Origin: Pseudomonadales bacterium
Lineage (GTDB): Bacteria; Pseudomonadota; Gammaproteobacteria; Pseudomonadales; UBA7239
Assembly: GCA_041395665.1 (NCBI GenBank)
Contig: JAWLAB010000001.1
Span: 381,828 to 445,827 of the forward strand
Direction: 5' to 3'
Length of the DNA: 64,000 bases
In this document: in pieces, positions 35,028-44,472 of the stretch
How the letters are laid out: the number at the start of each line of letters is the position of its first letter
Position numbering within the stretch: position 1 is the first letter of the stretch
Notes under the pieces: generated by a model
The model's input: the letters and a program-made list of their open reading frames with translations, nothing else
What the model was told of the DNA's origin: nothing
Databases searched by the model: none
Translations under genes and position numbers: made by a program

Positions 35028-35738
35028 TTATTTTTCAGCGTGCTGCATCAAATGGGTAATCTTGACGCAGCATTCAACAACACAAAACCGCACATTGATA
35101 TTCTCCAACCACACACCGTACTCGTGCGTATCATTTTGTTGTTGTCGATACGCGGGTCGCGGGTCTTGCGCTAACACCGCATCAATCAATGCGCGAAGAT
35201 TTTCAGTCACAGTCAAACTGTTTGCATCATTTTCTGCGCGCTCGCTCCACTGCACGGTGAGCGTGGCAGGTTTTTCTGGTGCAAACCCACCGCGCGCTTG
35301 CGGCAGTGCATCGGCGTAAGGGATATACGGTTTGATGTCGAGTATCGGCGTGCCATCCAGTAAATCGGCGCCGCGCAAACGCAATATTTTTCCTTTCTCG
35401 CCATCCATTACTTCAAGCAATTCCACCACGGATAAACCGATAGGATTTGGGCGAAACATACTGCGCGTGGCAAACACACCGCGCGTTTCATTGCCGCCCA
35501 GTCGCGGTGGGCGCACGCTTGCTTGCCAGCCCTGCTCGGCGGTGGCGTGAAAAATAAAACTCAACCACAGATGCGAAAATTCTTCTAATCCACGCAAGCA
35601 TTCTTCGGTGTTAAACGGTGGATACAACACCAGCGTGCTTTCGGCTTCTGGCACTAAACCAGGCTGGCGCGGGATACCAAATTTTTCACGAAACGGTGAG
35701 CGCAAAACGCCAATGGCTTGAAAGGTATACTGATCCAC
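35028..35738 (-). CDS. trmO: tRNA (t6A37) methyltransferase TrmO (TsaA family)
   Basis: Methylates N6-threonylcarbamoyladenosine at position 37 of tRNA-Thr using SAM. The 236-residue product has the family start FQAIGVLRSPFREKFGIPRQ, the GRL-like LGGNETRGVFATRSMFRPNP motif with NPIGLS, and LDIKPYIPYAD. The frame is open to 35873, but GTG 35738 is preferred because homology begins there and the longer version overlaps the divergent pseudouridine synthase. It converges on the RTX gene with two bases between stops. Confidence 0.88.
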   Translation of the reverse strand: MDQYTFQAIGVLRSPFREKFGIPRQPGLVPEAESTLVLYPPFNTEECLRGLEEFSHLWLSFIFHATAEQGWQASVRPPRLGGNETRGVFATRSMFRPNPIGLSVVELLEVMDGEKGKILRLRGADLLDGTPILDIKPYIPYADALPQARGGFAPEKPATLTVQWSERAENDANSLTVTENLRALIDAVLAQDPRPAYRQQQNDTHEYGVWLENINVRFCVVECCVKITHLMQHAEK

Positions 35739-35758
35739 ACTGCATGCCGATGTTGATG

Positions 35759-36674
35759 ATGAAAAACACCTTACCACAATCCCCTGTTTTACCACTGCAT
35801 AACGGCGTACGAGCCAGTTGCGTGCAAGTGCCAAGTGGTAAGTGGGATACGGCGCTACATTTTTTATGCACATTTTTCCGCGATTGATGAGGCGACTTGG
35901 CGTTCGCGCTTTGCGCGCGGCTTGGTGTTGGATGCAGATGGCAGGGTGTTATCGCCAGAAATAACCTGCAAGGCTGGCGATAGGATTTATTACTATCGCG
36001 AAGTGGCACAAGAAGTGGTTATTCCCTTGCAAGAAAAAATTCTGTATTGCGATGAGCACTTTTTAGTCGCAGACAAGCCACATTTTCTGCCAGTAATTCC
36101 TTCAGGAAAGTATGTGCAGCAAACACTGCTGGCGCGCTTGCAGCAAACAACGGGCATCGCGCATTTATCGCCTATCCATCGCATCGATAAAGACACGGCG
36201 GGCTTGGTGCTGTTTTCTACCAATCCAAAAACGCGCGATGCCTATCAGGCCTTATTTCGCCAGCACGCAGTGGAAAAAACTTATCACGCGATTGCACCTA
36301 TCAATCCTAGTTTGTATTTTCCATTGCAGTACAGCAGTCGTGTAGTGGAAGACGAGCAGTTTTTTCGCAGCAAAGAAATAGCGGGTAAAACGAATAGTGA
36401 AACGCATTTGTCGATCATTGATCAAAGCGATCGTCTGGCTTTGTATGCCTTAAAACCGATCACAGGAAAGAAACATCAGCTGCGCGTACAGATGGCCGCA
36501 TTAAAAATTCCGATAGTGAATGATGTGTTATATCCGCTGGTGACGCAGCGTGAGGATGATGATTTTTCACGGCCTTTACAGTTGTTGGCAAAATCCATTG
36601 CTTTTATTGATCCCATGACACAACAGCCGCGTTATTTTGAAAGCGAGCAAAGTTTATCGCTCAATAAGATTTAA
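35759..36674 (+). pseudogene. RluA-family pseudouridine synthase, one frameshift
   Basis: Converts uridine to pseudouridine in rRNA or tRNA. The main frame (open from GTG 35835 to 36674) has the catalytic motif HRIDKDTAGLVLFS, ARGLVLDADGRVL (S4-like start) and KPITGKKHQLRVQMAALKIP. The true N-terminus is in another frame from ATG 35756/35759: MKNTLPQSPVLPLHNGVRAS then CVQVPSGKWDTALHFLC, as in related synthases. They meet at about 35865 in the TTTTTTATGCACATTTTT stretch, needing a one-base removal or two-base addition. If it is a real frameshift the product may still be made from GTG 35835 without its first 35 residues. Confidence 0.75.
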
Positions 36675-36679
36675 CAGTG

Positions 36680-37432
36680 CTACAAAAGCTTTAATTGTTC
36701 ACGCAGTTGTGTGACATTGCGGCGGCTGATAGCTGGCTTAAAGTCGATGCCCTGTATGGTGAGTAAATAGTGACCTTCTGATTTTTTTTCCATACTTTGC
36801 ACATGAGCGATAGAGGCTAAAGCGTTGCGGTGTACACGCACGAAACGATCGCCAAACTCTTCTTCTAAATCTTTGAGCGGGTCGTCAATTAGCAATTCGC
36901 CTTTGGTGTGGTACACCGTGACATATTTGTGATCCGCGATAAAACAGCGTACTTCGCTGACAGGCAGCAATACCAAGCCGTGCCGTGTGCTGGCGCTGAT
37001 GTGCTGGCGTGCGGCTGTTTTTTTAGTCGATACTTCAGGCTGAGTGCTGGCAGAAATCTGCACTAACTGCGCGCGATTGGGCTTGATGGCGGTATTGAGA
37101 GCAGTTAAAAGTTGTTCGGCTTTGACAGGTTTTAATAAATAGCCAACCGCTTGTGTTTGAAAGGCTTCCAACGCGTGCTCGCCGTAAGCGGTACAAAAAA
37201 TAATCGCGGGGGGATTGTCGAGTTTGGTTAAGTGACGCGCCACTTCCAAGCCATCCATGCCGGGCATGCGAATATCCAGCAGCACAATATCCGGCTGTAA
37301 TTTTTCCACTTGTTCAATGGCTTCATAGCCGTTGTTCGCTTCGCCGACAACACAGTGTTGTTCCGATTTTTCAATCAAGCGCGCCAAACGGTCGCGTGCT
37401 AATTTTTCATCATCGACGATAAGAATATTCAT
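36680..37432 (-). CDS. algR: LytTR response regulator (AlgR type)
   Basis: The 250-residue protein has a receiver domain with phospho-acceptor D53 in IVLLDIRMPGMDGLEV, FCTAYGEHAL and YLLKPVKAEQL, and a C-terminal LytTR DNA-binding domain with VRCFIADHKYVTVYH and RFVRVHRNALASI. In pseudomonads AlgR controls alginate, twitching motility and virulence genes. The sensor gene overlaps by four bases upstream. The gene pair beside argH is the Pseudomonas arrangement, which supports the symbol, but the regulon here is unknown. Confidence 0.85.
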   Translation of the reverse strand: MNILIVDDEKLARDRLARLIEKSEQHCVVGEANNGYEAIEQVEKLQPDIVLLDIRMPGMDGLEVARHLTKLDNPPAIIFCTAYGEHALEAFQTQAVGYLLKPVKAEQLLTALNTAIKPNRAQLVQISASTQPEVSTKKTAARQHISASTRHGLVLLPVSEVRCFIADHKYVTVYHTKGELLIDDPLKDLEEEFGDRFVRVHRNALASIAHVQSMEKKSEGHYLLTIQGIDFKPAISRRNVTQLREQLKLL

Positions 37433-38511
37433 GCACGCGCTCCTGTGTGCAGAGGGATACTAAACTGTACGGTGAACAGGTTTTTTTCTCGCAAGATAGA
37501 AAAATTAATAGCGCTGCCATAATGTGTTTTCAAACGCTGCTCTAAATTTTCTAAAGCCATACCGTTGCCGCTGCGTGCAATATTGGCCGTCTCTTCAGTA
37601 AAAGGATTGCTCACAACACAGCGTAGAATATCGTTATTATCACTGAGAGTGATGTTGATTGTGCCGCCTCGTGTCAGCGGTTGTATGCCGTGATAGATGG
37701 CATTTTCAATCAATGGCTGTAGAGAAAATGATGGAATTTTTACTTGAGGGTTTTGTAGTTGGATATCCCACTGCACTTGTAGTCTTTCTCCTAAGCGTAG
37801 CTGCTCGATGTGGATATAGCGTTGGCATAAAGAAATTTCTTGCTCCAGTGCCACCAAATCTTCTGCTGCCGATAAACTGGCGCGAAACAATGCGCTCATG
37901 TCTTCGACTACGCGCTCGGCAGTGTCAGGATCGCTATCAATTAAACTGGCGATACTGTTCATGCTGTTGAATAAAAAATGCGGGCGAATACGCGATTGCA
38001 GAGATTGAAATCGTGCTTGTAGCGTGGCACGAATTTGTATTTCACGCTGTAAATGCAGTTGTTGTTGTAGATAGAAGTAGCGCAAGACCAAGCCAGACAA
38101 AATCCCGCCGATCGCCAAATGTTGGATCATCAACCATGCGCTCTGCGACCAATTCAGCGTGAGGTAGGCCATCAACCATTGGCCGGCGATTGCCACAGCA
38201 GCAATGACGGCCAGTAAACTGGCAAAACACAATGCCACGCCGGTTGTTGCCGTTACGCGTGGCAATAGTGGGCGCAAGCGGCATAAAACTGCTGCACCCA
38301 CCAAGACGATCCACAAAATTTCGCAGGCCAGCAGTGAAAAGCGCGGCCAGTTAAATGCCGGCAGGGGCGATGCCGCGAGCGTCAGCACCAGCGCCAACAA
38401 CTGACCCACCAAAATCAGCGGCAACAGCGCGGTGATGCTGCACAGGTCCGGCAGGTAGAAATATGTGTCGCGCTCGTCGGTGCGCGGTTCTAAACGGTCT
38501 AGTGAAGGCAT
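37429..38511 (-). CDS. algZ: LytS/AlgZ-type sensor histidine kinase
   Basis: The ~360-residue inner-membrane protein has four hydrophobic helices (about 20-150) and a His_kinase domain with RIRPHFLFNSMNSIASLI, in which the histidine would be phosphorylated, and the ATP-binding PLIENAIYHGIQP. The G-box SGNGMALENLEQRL is typical of LytS/AlgZ (FimS) proteins. GTG 38541 is an alternative start. It is coupled to the algR-type gene and divergent from argH across about 60 bases. Confidence 0.85.
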   Translation of the reverse strand: MPSLDRLEPRTDERDTYFYLPDLCSITALLPLILVGQLLALVLTLAASPLPAFNWPRFSLLACEILWIVLVGAAVLCRLRPLLPRVTATTGVALCFASLLAVIAAVAIAGQWLMAYLTLNWSQSAWLMIQHLAIGGILSGLVLRYFYLQQQLHLQREIQIRATLQARFQSLQSRIRPHFLFNSMNSIASLIDSDPDTAERVVEDMSALFRASLSAAEDLVALEQEISLCQRYIHIEQLRLGERLQVQWDIQLQNPQVKIPSFSLQPLIENAIYHGIQPLTRGGTINITLSDNNDILRCVVSNPFTEETANIARSGNGMALENLEQRLKTHYGSAINFSILREKNLFTVQFSIPLHTGARA

Positions 38512-38568
38512 ACTGATATAATCGATTCCCTGTAAATTCACACAAATCTTTGGCCGGACAACGACGCT

Positions 38569-40014
38569 ATGAGCGATAAAAAAACTTCATCCAGCACGAC
38601 ACAACACGGTGACGATAGCACGATTAAACCGTGGGGCGGTCGCTTCAGTGAAGCGACAGATGCGTTTGTGGAGCGTTTTACCGCCTCAGTGGTCTTTGAT
38701 CAGCGTTTGTATCGACAAGACATTCGTGGCTCCTTGGCGCACGCGCAAATGCTGCACAGTGTTGGCGTACTCACAGATGCCGATTTTTCAGCGATTCAAA
38801 AAGGGCTGCGCGCTATTTTGGCGCAGATTGAGGCCGGTCAATTTGAGTGGTCGATTGCGCTGGAAGATGTGCACATGAATATCGAGGCGCGCCTGACAGA
38901 TGCGATCGGCATTGCTGGAAAAAAATTGCACACCGGTCGTTCGCGCAACGACCAAGTCGCCACCGATGTGCGTCTGTATTTGCGCGATGAAATTGACAAT
39001 ATTTTATGTGAGTTGACGCGCTTGCAACGCGGCATGGTGGAGTTGGCGGCTCGCGAGCACGCCACCATCATGCCTGGCTTCACGCATTTGCAAACCGCGC
39101 AACCGATTACTTTTGGGCATCACCTGTTGGCGTGGAATGAAATGTTGGAGCGCGATTATTCGCGTCTGCAAGATTGCCGTAAACGCTTGAACCAATCACC
39201 GTTGGGCGCGGCGGCGTTGGCGGGCACGACTTATCCTATTGATCGCGCGCAAACCGCATCACTGCTCGGTTTTGATAAGCCGACAGAAAACTCACTCGAT
39301 TCCGTTAGTGATCGCGATTTTGCGATTGAGTTTTGTGCTGCTGCGGCATTGATTACCACGCACTTGTCGCGCATGAGTGAGGAGCTGGTGTTGTGGACTT
39401 CCTCACAATTTAATTTTGTCAATTTGCCCGATCGTTTTTGCACCGGCTCTTCCATCATGCCGCAGAAAAAAAATCCCGATGTGCCGGAATTGGTGCGCGG
39501 AAAAAGCGGGCGTGTGAATGGTCATCTCATTGCATTACTGACGCTGATGAAAAGTCAGCCGTTGGCGTATAACAAAGACAATCAAGAAGACAAAGAACCG
39601 CTGTTCGATACCATTGATACGGTGAAAGATTGCTTGCGCGCTTTTGCTGACATGATTCCTGCCATTCAACCGAAAAAAGAAGTGATGTACGAAGCGGCGC
39701 GCCGTGGTTTTGCGACAGCAACCGATCTCGCCGATTATTTAGTGCGCAAAGGTGTGGCGTTTCGTGATGCACATGAAATTGTCGGCAAAGCTGTGGGGCA
39801 CGGCGTTAGCACGGGCAAAGATTTAGCGGAAATGTCGTTGGCAGAATTACAGTCGTTTGGTGCGATGATCGAGAACGATGTGTTTGCGGTGTTGACGCTG
39901 GAAGGTTCAGTCAATGCGCGCAATCACATCGGCGGCACTGCACCGGCGCAAGTGAAAGCTGCTGCTGCGCGCGCTGCTGCGTTGTTGGATGTGCGCGGGC
40001 GCTGTGCGTCATAA
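38569..40014 (+). CDS. argH: Argininosuccinate lyase
   Basis: Splits argininosuccinate to arginine and fumarate, the last step of arginine synthesis. The 481-residue fumarase-superfamily enzyme has WGGRFSEATDAFVERF, GKKLHTGRSRNDQVATD, the TxxHxQ-type GFTHLQTAQPITFGHH and the catalytic loop GSSIMPQKKNPDVPELVRGK. The N-terminal Ser/Thr-rich extension of about 18 residues is not conserved. Length and motifs are normal. Confidence 0.97.
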   Translation: MSDKKTSSSTTQHGDDSTIKPWGGRFSEATDAFVERFTASVVFDQRLYRQDIRGSLAHAQMLHSVGVLTDADFSAIQKGLRAILAQIEAGQFEWSIALEDVHMNIEARLTDAIGIAGKKLHTGRSRNDQVATDVRLYLRDEIDNILCELTRLQRGMVELAAREHATIMPGFTHLQTAQPITFGHHLLAWNEMLERDYSRLQDCRKRLNQSPLGAAALAGTTYPIDRAQTASLLGFDKPTENSLDSVSDRDFAIEFCAAAALITTHLSRMSEELVLWTSSQFNFVNLPDRFCTGSSIMPQKKNPDVPELVRGKSGRVNGHLIALLTLMKSQPLAYNKDNQEDKEPLFDTIDTVKDCLRAFADMIPAIQPKKEVMYEAARRGFATATDLADYLVRKGVAFRDAHEIVGKAVGHGVSTGKDLAEMSLAELQSFGAMIENDVFAVLTLEGSVNARNHIGGTAPAQVKAAAARAAALLDVRGRCAS

Positions 40015-40082
40015 AGAAAGGCATATTCAAAATATCGTGGTAATTTTTGAAGATAGCTCTCTAGCACGGAGATGTTGTTGAT

Positions 40083-42461
40083 ATGAATAATAAAGAAGTT
40101 AGCAACGAGGAGTTACACGATTTAGATGCCTGGTGGCGTGCGTGTAATTATTTAGCTGCAGGTATGATTTATCTGCGCGACAACCCACTGTTGCGCGAAC
40201 CATTGCAATCATCACATATCAAAAAACGCTTGTTAGGCCATTGGGGTTCTAGCCCTGGGCTTTCATTTATTTACACGCACCTCAATCGCATTATTCGCGC
40301 TTACGAACAAGAAGTAATTTTTCTTGCTGGTCCTGGGCACGGCGCGCCTGGCGTATTGGCGCCTGTGTATCTTGAAGGGACTTATTCAGAGTATTACCCA
40401 AACAAGGCGGAAGATGAAAATGGCATGCGTGAATTTTTTCGCGCATTTTCTTTTCCGGGCGGTATTGGTAGTCATTGCACACCAGAATTGCCGGGCTCGA
40501 TTCATGAAGGTGGAGAGCTTGGTTATTCGCTCTCTCATGCATTTGGTGCTGCATTTGATAATCCGGAGTTGATTGTTGCGGTTGCAGTAGGCGATGGTGA
40601 AGCGGAAACAGGTCCGCTGGCAACTTCATGGCACAGCAATAAATTTCTCAATCCTGCACGCGATGGTGCTGTGTTGCCTGTGCTGCATTTGAATGGTTAC
40701 AAAATTAATAACCCCACTATTTTGTCGCGCATCAGTCATGAAGAATTGCGTGCATTATTTTGCGGCTATGGTTGGGAGCCTTATTTTGTTGAAGGCGATG
40801 AGCCTATGGCATTGCATCAACAGATGGCGCAAATATTGGATCATTGCGTGCAGCGCATTCATGCCATCTGGCAAAAAGCACGCGAAAACAGTGCAGCAAA
40901 AAATGCAGTAGAAAGACCGCGTTGGCCGATGATTGTGTTGCGTACCCCGAAGGGTTGGACGGGGCCTGAGGAAGTAGACGGCCATCGCGTGGCTGGTTTT
41001 TGGCGTGCGCATCAAGTGCCGCTGCAAAAAGTGCGTGAAAATCCAGAACATCTTGCGCAATTAGAACAGTGGTTGCTCAGCTATCGTCCACACGAATTGT
41101 TTGATGAGCAGGGCGCGTTGTTGCCTCACTTGAAGGCGTTGTCACCGGTTGGTGCGCGCCGCATGGGTGCCAATCCGCATACCAATGGTGGCTTAGTGCG
41201 TCGCGCGCTGCGTCTACCCGATTTTTGTGATTATGCCGTTAGTGTTTCTGCTGCCGGTGAAAGCGCTGCAGAAAATACGCGACCACTCGGCCAGTTTCTG
41301 CGCGATGTAATGCAGCAAAATATGCACAACTTCCGTGTGTTTTCACCGGATGAAAACACTTCCAATAAATTGGATGATATTTACACCGTCAGTAAAAAAA
41401 CATGGATGGCTGATTTTCTGCCGGAAGATGCTGATGGTGGACAACTGTCTGCAGATGGTCGCGTCATGGAAATGTTATCCGAACACACTTTAGAAGGATG
41501 GTTGGAAGGCTATTTGCTCACTGGCCGCCACGGATTTTTTTCAACGTATGAAGCGTTTGTGCATGTCATTGATTCCATGTTTAACCAACACGCCAAATGG
41601 TTGGATATGTGCAGCAAAGTGTCGTGGCGTGCACCAGTTTCCTCGTTAAATTTGTTGATCACTTCGACCGTATGGCGACAAGATCACAATGGTTTTACGC
41701 ATCAAGATCCTGGATTTTTAGATGTGGTGCTCAATAAAAGCCCATCGGTTACGCGTATTTATTTGCCACCTGACGCCAATACTTTGTTGTGTGTGGCAAA
41801 TCATTGTCTAAAAAGTGAAGACTACATCAATGTCATCGTTGCGGATAAACAAAAGCATCTGCAGTATCTCAATATGGATGACGCGATTAAACATTGCGTC
41901 AAAGGCATAGATATTTGGCAGTGGGCCAGCAATGACAACGGCGAAGAACCGGATGTCGTGATGGTTGGTTGCGGCGATGTCACTACAAAAGAAGCGCTCG
42001 CTGCGACGCAATTGTTGCGAAAAGCGTTTCCATCATTGCGTATTCGATTTATCAATGTGATTGATCTGTATCGTTTAGTGCCGCCGAGTGAACATCCACA
42101 CGGCTTGAATGATGCAGACTTTGATAGTTTATTTACTACGAATAAGCCGATTATTTTTAATTTCCACGGTTATCCGTGGCTGATTCATCGTCTTACTTAT
42201 CGCCGCACTAATCACGACAATTTGCATGTGCGCGGTTATAAAGAAAAAGGCAGTATCAACACGCCGATGGAATTGGCGATAGAAAATCAAATTGATCGGT
42301 TTAGTTTGGCGATTGATGTGCTCAATCGTGTGCCGGCGCTGTCAGAAATCGGCGCGCATGCGCGAGAAACATGGCGCAGCAAGCAGATTGAGTGTCGCAT
42401 GTATGCGCATGAACACGGTGTTGATTTACCGGAAATTGATGAGTGGGTGTGGGGCGAATAA
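40083..42461 (+). CDS. Phosphoketolase (Xfp type)
   Basis: Thiamine-diphosphate enzyme that cleaves xylulose-5-phosphate (and often fructose-6-phosphate) with phosphate to acetyl phosphate and glyceraldehyde-3-phosphate or erythrose-4-phosphate. The 792-residue product has GHWGSSPGLSFIYTHLNRI, PGHGAPGVLAPVYLEGTYSE, SFPGGIGSHCTPELPGSIHE and the TPP/metal motif GDGEAETGPLATSW. GGAG lies upstream of ATG 40083. It stands alone between argH and the convergent apaH, without an acetate kinase nearby, so the acetyl phosphate outlet must be elsewhere. Confidence 0.95.
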   Translation: MNNKEVSNEELHDLDAWWRACNYLAAGMIYLRDNPLLREPLQSSHIKKRLLGHWGSSPGLSFIYTHLNRIIRAYEQEVIFLAGPGHGAPGVLAPVYLEGTYSEYYPNKAEDENGMREFFRAFSFPGGIGSHCTPELPGSIHEGGELGYSLSHAFGAAFDNPELIVAVAVGDGEAETGPLATSWHSNKFLNPARDGAVLPVLHLNGYKINNPTILSRISHEELRALFCGYGWEPYFVEGDEPMALHQQMAQILDHCVQRIHAIWQKARENSAAKNAVERPRWPMIVLRTPKGWTGPEEVDGHRVAGFWRAHQVPLQKVRENPEHLAQLEQWLLSYRPHELFDEQGALLPHLKALSPVGARRMGANPHTNGGLVRRALRLPDFCDYAVSVSAAGESAAENTRPLGQFLRDVMQQNMHNFRVFSPDENTSNKLDDIYTVSKKTWMADFLPEDADGGQLSADGRVMEMLSEHTLEGWLEGYLLTGRHGFFSTYEAFVHVIDSMFNQHAKWLDMCSKVSWRAPVSSLNLLITSTVWRQDHNGFTHQDPGFLDVVLNKSPSVTRIYLPPDANTLLCVANHCLKSEDYINVIVADKQKHLQYLNMDDAIKHCVKGIDIWQWASNDNGEEPDVVMVGCGDVTTKEALAATQLLRKAFPSLRIRFINVIDLYRLVPPSEHPHGLNDADFDSLFTTNKPIIFNFHGYPWLIHRLTYRRTNHDNLHVRGYKEKGSINTPMELAIENQIDRFSLAIDVLNRVPALSEIGAHARETWRSKQIECRMYAHEHGVDLPEIDEWVWGE

Positions 42462-42472
42462 TAATAGCGCGA

Positions 42473-43291
42473 TCAGCTTGAATAAAAATACGCGCCATCG
42501 TCCACACGATACAGCGTGAGATGCTTGCCCCATACGCAACCGCTGTCGAGCGCAATAATGTCATCGCGCTGCGTTTGTGTTTGCAACGCAGCCCAGTGAC
42601 CGAACAAAACGCGCCAGCCAGATGGTGGCGTGAATTGCGTAAACCACGGCGCATAGCCAGCAGGTATTTCATCAACACCTTTTTTGAATTGCAGCTGTAA
42701 TGCGTGCTGTTGTGCTACATCACCACTGGTTGCGCAAATACGCATACGCGTAAAAGCATTGGTAATAAAACGCAGCCGCGCCATGCCTTGCAAATCATCG
42801 CGCCAGTTGTCAGGTTCGTTGCCGTACATGGCGCGTAAAAAATCGTCGCATTGATCGGACTGCAAAACAGCTTCCACTTCTTGCGCGCGTTGCTGTGCGT
42901 ATTCAAGATTCCATGCAGGAAAAATTCCAGCATGTGACATGACAATTTTTTTCTGACGATCGATCAGCATTAACGGTTGTTGGCGCAACCAAGCCATCAA
43001 TTCAGCACAATCGGGTGCGTTGAGAATATCAGTCAGCGTGTCTTTGTTTTTACTTTCTGCTCCTACCATGGCAACAGCGAGCAAATGTAAATCGTGATTA
43101 CCTAAAACGATTTTTGCAGCACCGCCTAAGTTTTTAACAAAACGCAAACAGTCTAAGGATTGTGGCCCGCGATTGACGAGATCACCCGTTAACCACAACA
43201 CATCGTTTGCAGGATCAAATTGCGCCAATGCCAACACTTGTTGCAATTCGTTGAAGCAGCCTTGCAAATCGCCCACAGCATAAGTGGCCAT
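42473..43291 (-). CDS. apaH: Bis(5'-nucleosyl)-tetraphosphatase, symmetrical
   Basis: Hydrolyses Ap4A to two ADP, limiting alarmone levels and removing Np4 RNA caps. The 272-residue metallophosphatase has MATYAVGDLQGC, LTGDLVNRGPQSLDCLRFV and VLGNHDLHLLA, followed by SHAGIFPAWN. It is the last gene of the lptD-surA-pdxA-rsmA-apaG-apaH cluster, 15 bases after apaG, and converges on the phosphoketolase gene. Confidence 0.96.
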   Translation of the reverse strand: MATYAVGDLQGCFNELQQVLALAQFDPANDVLWLTGDLVNRGPQSLDCLRFVKNLGGAAKIVLGNHDLHLLAVAMVGAESKNKDTLTDILNAPDCAELMAWLRQQPLMLIDRQKKIVMSHAGIFPAWNLEYAQQRAQEVEAVLQSDQCDDFLRAMYGNEPDNWRDDLQGMARLRFITNAFTRMRICATSGDVAQQHALQLQFKKGVDEIPAGYAPWFTQFTPPSGWRVLFGHWAALQTQTQRDDIIALDSGCVWGKHLTLYRVDDGAYFYSS

Positions 43292-43306
43292 GTATTGATT
43301 CTCGTT

Positions 43307-43675
43307 TCAGTGCAGAGAGCCGGGTTTGGCGAGCATAAAGCGCGGAATTAATGCTTTGAATGTATCGCCGTTTTCGCGCTGCATGGTGTAGCTGCCTTCC
43401 ATCATGCCGACCGGCGTTTGCAGCACAGCGCCGCTGGTGTAATGAAATGCTTGATGCGGCGCAATCCACGGTTGTTCACCGACAACGCCATCGCCGCGCA
43501 CTTCTTCGACTTTACGATTGCCATCGGTGATGATCCAGTGGCGGCGCAACAATTGCACCGGCTCTTCGCCGTTGTTGGTGATGCTGATGGAATAAGCAAA
43601 CGCGTAGCGCGGCACGGCGGGTGAAGAATGTTCATCGAGAAATTGAGTTTTTACCTGAATGCTGATGCCGGACAT
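43307..43675 (-). CDS. apaG: ApaG (DUF525) protein
   Basis: The 122-residue beta-sandwich protein has the family motifs YAFAYSISITNNGEEPVQLL, RHWIITDGNRKVEEVRGDGV and VVGEQPWIAPHQAFHYTSG. Its biochemical role is not settled; mutants in other bacteria affect metal resistance and Ap4A. Its first codon touches the rsmA stop, so it is cotranscribed. Confidence 0.95.
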   Translation of the reverse strand: MSGISIQVKTQFLDEHSSPAVPRYAFAYSISITNNGEEPVQLLRRHWIITDGNRKVEEVRGDGVVGEQPWIAPHQAFHYTSGAVLQTPVGMMEGSYTMQRENGDTFKALIPRFMLAKPGSLH

Positions 43676-44472
43676 TACCGTGATTCCTCGTACAAAACAT
43701 TGGAGAGCCGAACAAAATCGGCAACAGAAAGTGTTTCTGCGCGTGCTTCTGGATTGATGTTGACGGCAAGCATGTGTGTTTCATTCGCCAGCGTTTTCAA
43801 AGTATTGCGCAAGGTCTTTCTGCGCTGCTGAAAAGCGGTATTCACTAAAGTTGCCAGCAGTTGTGGATCGTGCGCAGTAATTTCTGGTTCACGCGGCTGT
43901 AAGCGCACAATCGCGGACATCACTTTCGGCGGTGGAAAAAAACAACCAGGCGGCACATCAAACAGCGGCATCACGCGGCAATAGTATTGCGCCATCACAC
44001 TCAGTCGCCCGTAGTCTTTGCCGCCGGGCTCTGCTGCCAAGCGTTGCACCACTTCTTTCTGCAACATGAAATGCATGTCACGAATCCATGCGCGCTGATT
44101 CAACAAATGAAATAACAGTGGTGTGGAAATGTTGTAAGGCAAGTTGCCGACTACGCGCACGCTGCTCGCTGCAGGCGACAGTGATGCAATATCAAATTGC
44201 AGGGCATCGCCTTCGAGCAATTGAAAGTTTGTATTGCTAGCAAATTTTTCGCGCAGTAATCTCACCAAATCGCGATCCAATTCCACGGCAGTCAGTTGCG
44301 CTTGATAAGGCAGCAAGACTTCGGTGAGTGCGCCCTGCCCAGGGCCGATTTCTAAAACGGTGTCGTTGGCTGTAAGGCCGATACTGCTGGCGATGCGTTG
44401 AATCATGCGCGTGTCGTGCAAAAAGTTTTGCCCGAAGCGTTTGCGCGGCGTGTGTGTCGTTTTGTCTTGCAT
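43675..44472 (-). CDS. rsmA: 16S rRNA (A1518/A1519) dimethyltransferase
   Basis: Dimethylates two adjacent adenosines near the 3' end of 16S rRNA late in 30S assembly. The 265-residue protein has RKRFGQNFLHDTRMIQRI, SAM motif I LEIGPGQGALTE, motif IV VVGNLPYNISTPLLFHL and FFPPPKVMSAIVRL. It overlaps pdxA by one base at its start and apaG at its stop. Confidence 0.97.
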   Translation of the reverse strand: MQDKTTHTPRKRFGQNFLHDTRMIQRIASSIGLTANDTVLEIGPGQGALTEVLLPYQAQLTAVELDRDLVRLLREKFASNTNFQLLEGDALQFDIASLSPAASSVRVVGNLPYNISTPLLFHLLNQRAWIRDMHFMLQKEVVQRLAAEPGGKDYGRLSVMAQYYCRVMPLFDVPPGCFFPPPKVMSAIVRLQPREPEITAHDPQLLATLVNTAFQQRRKTLRNTLKTLANETHMLAVNINPEARAETLSVADFVRLSNVLYEESR

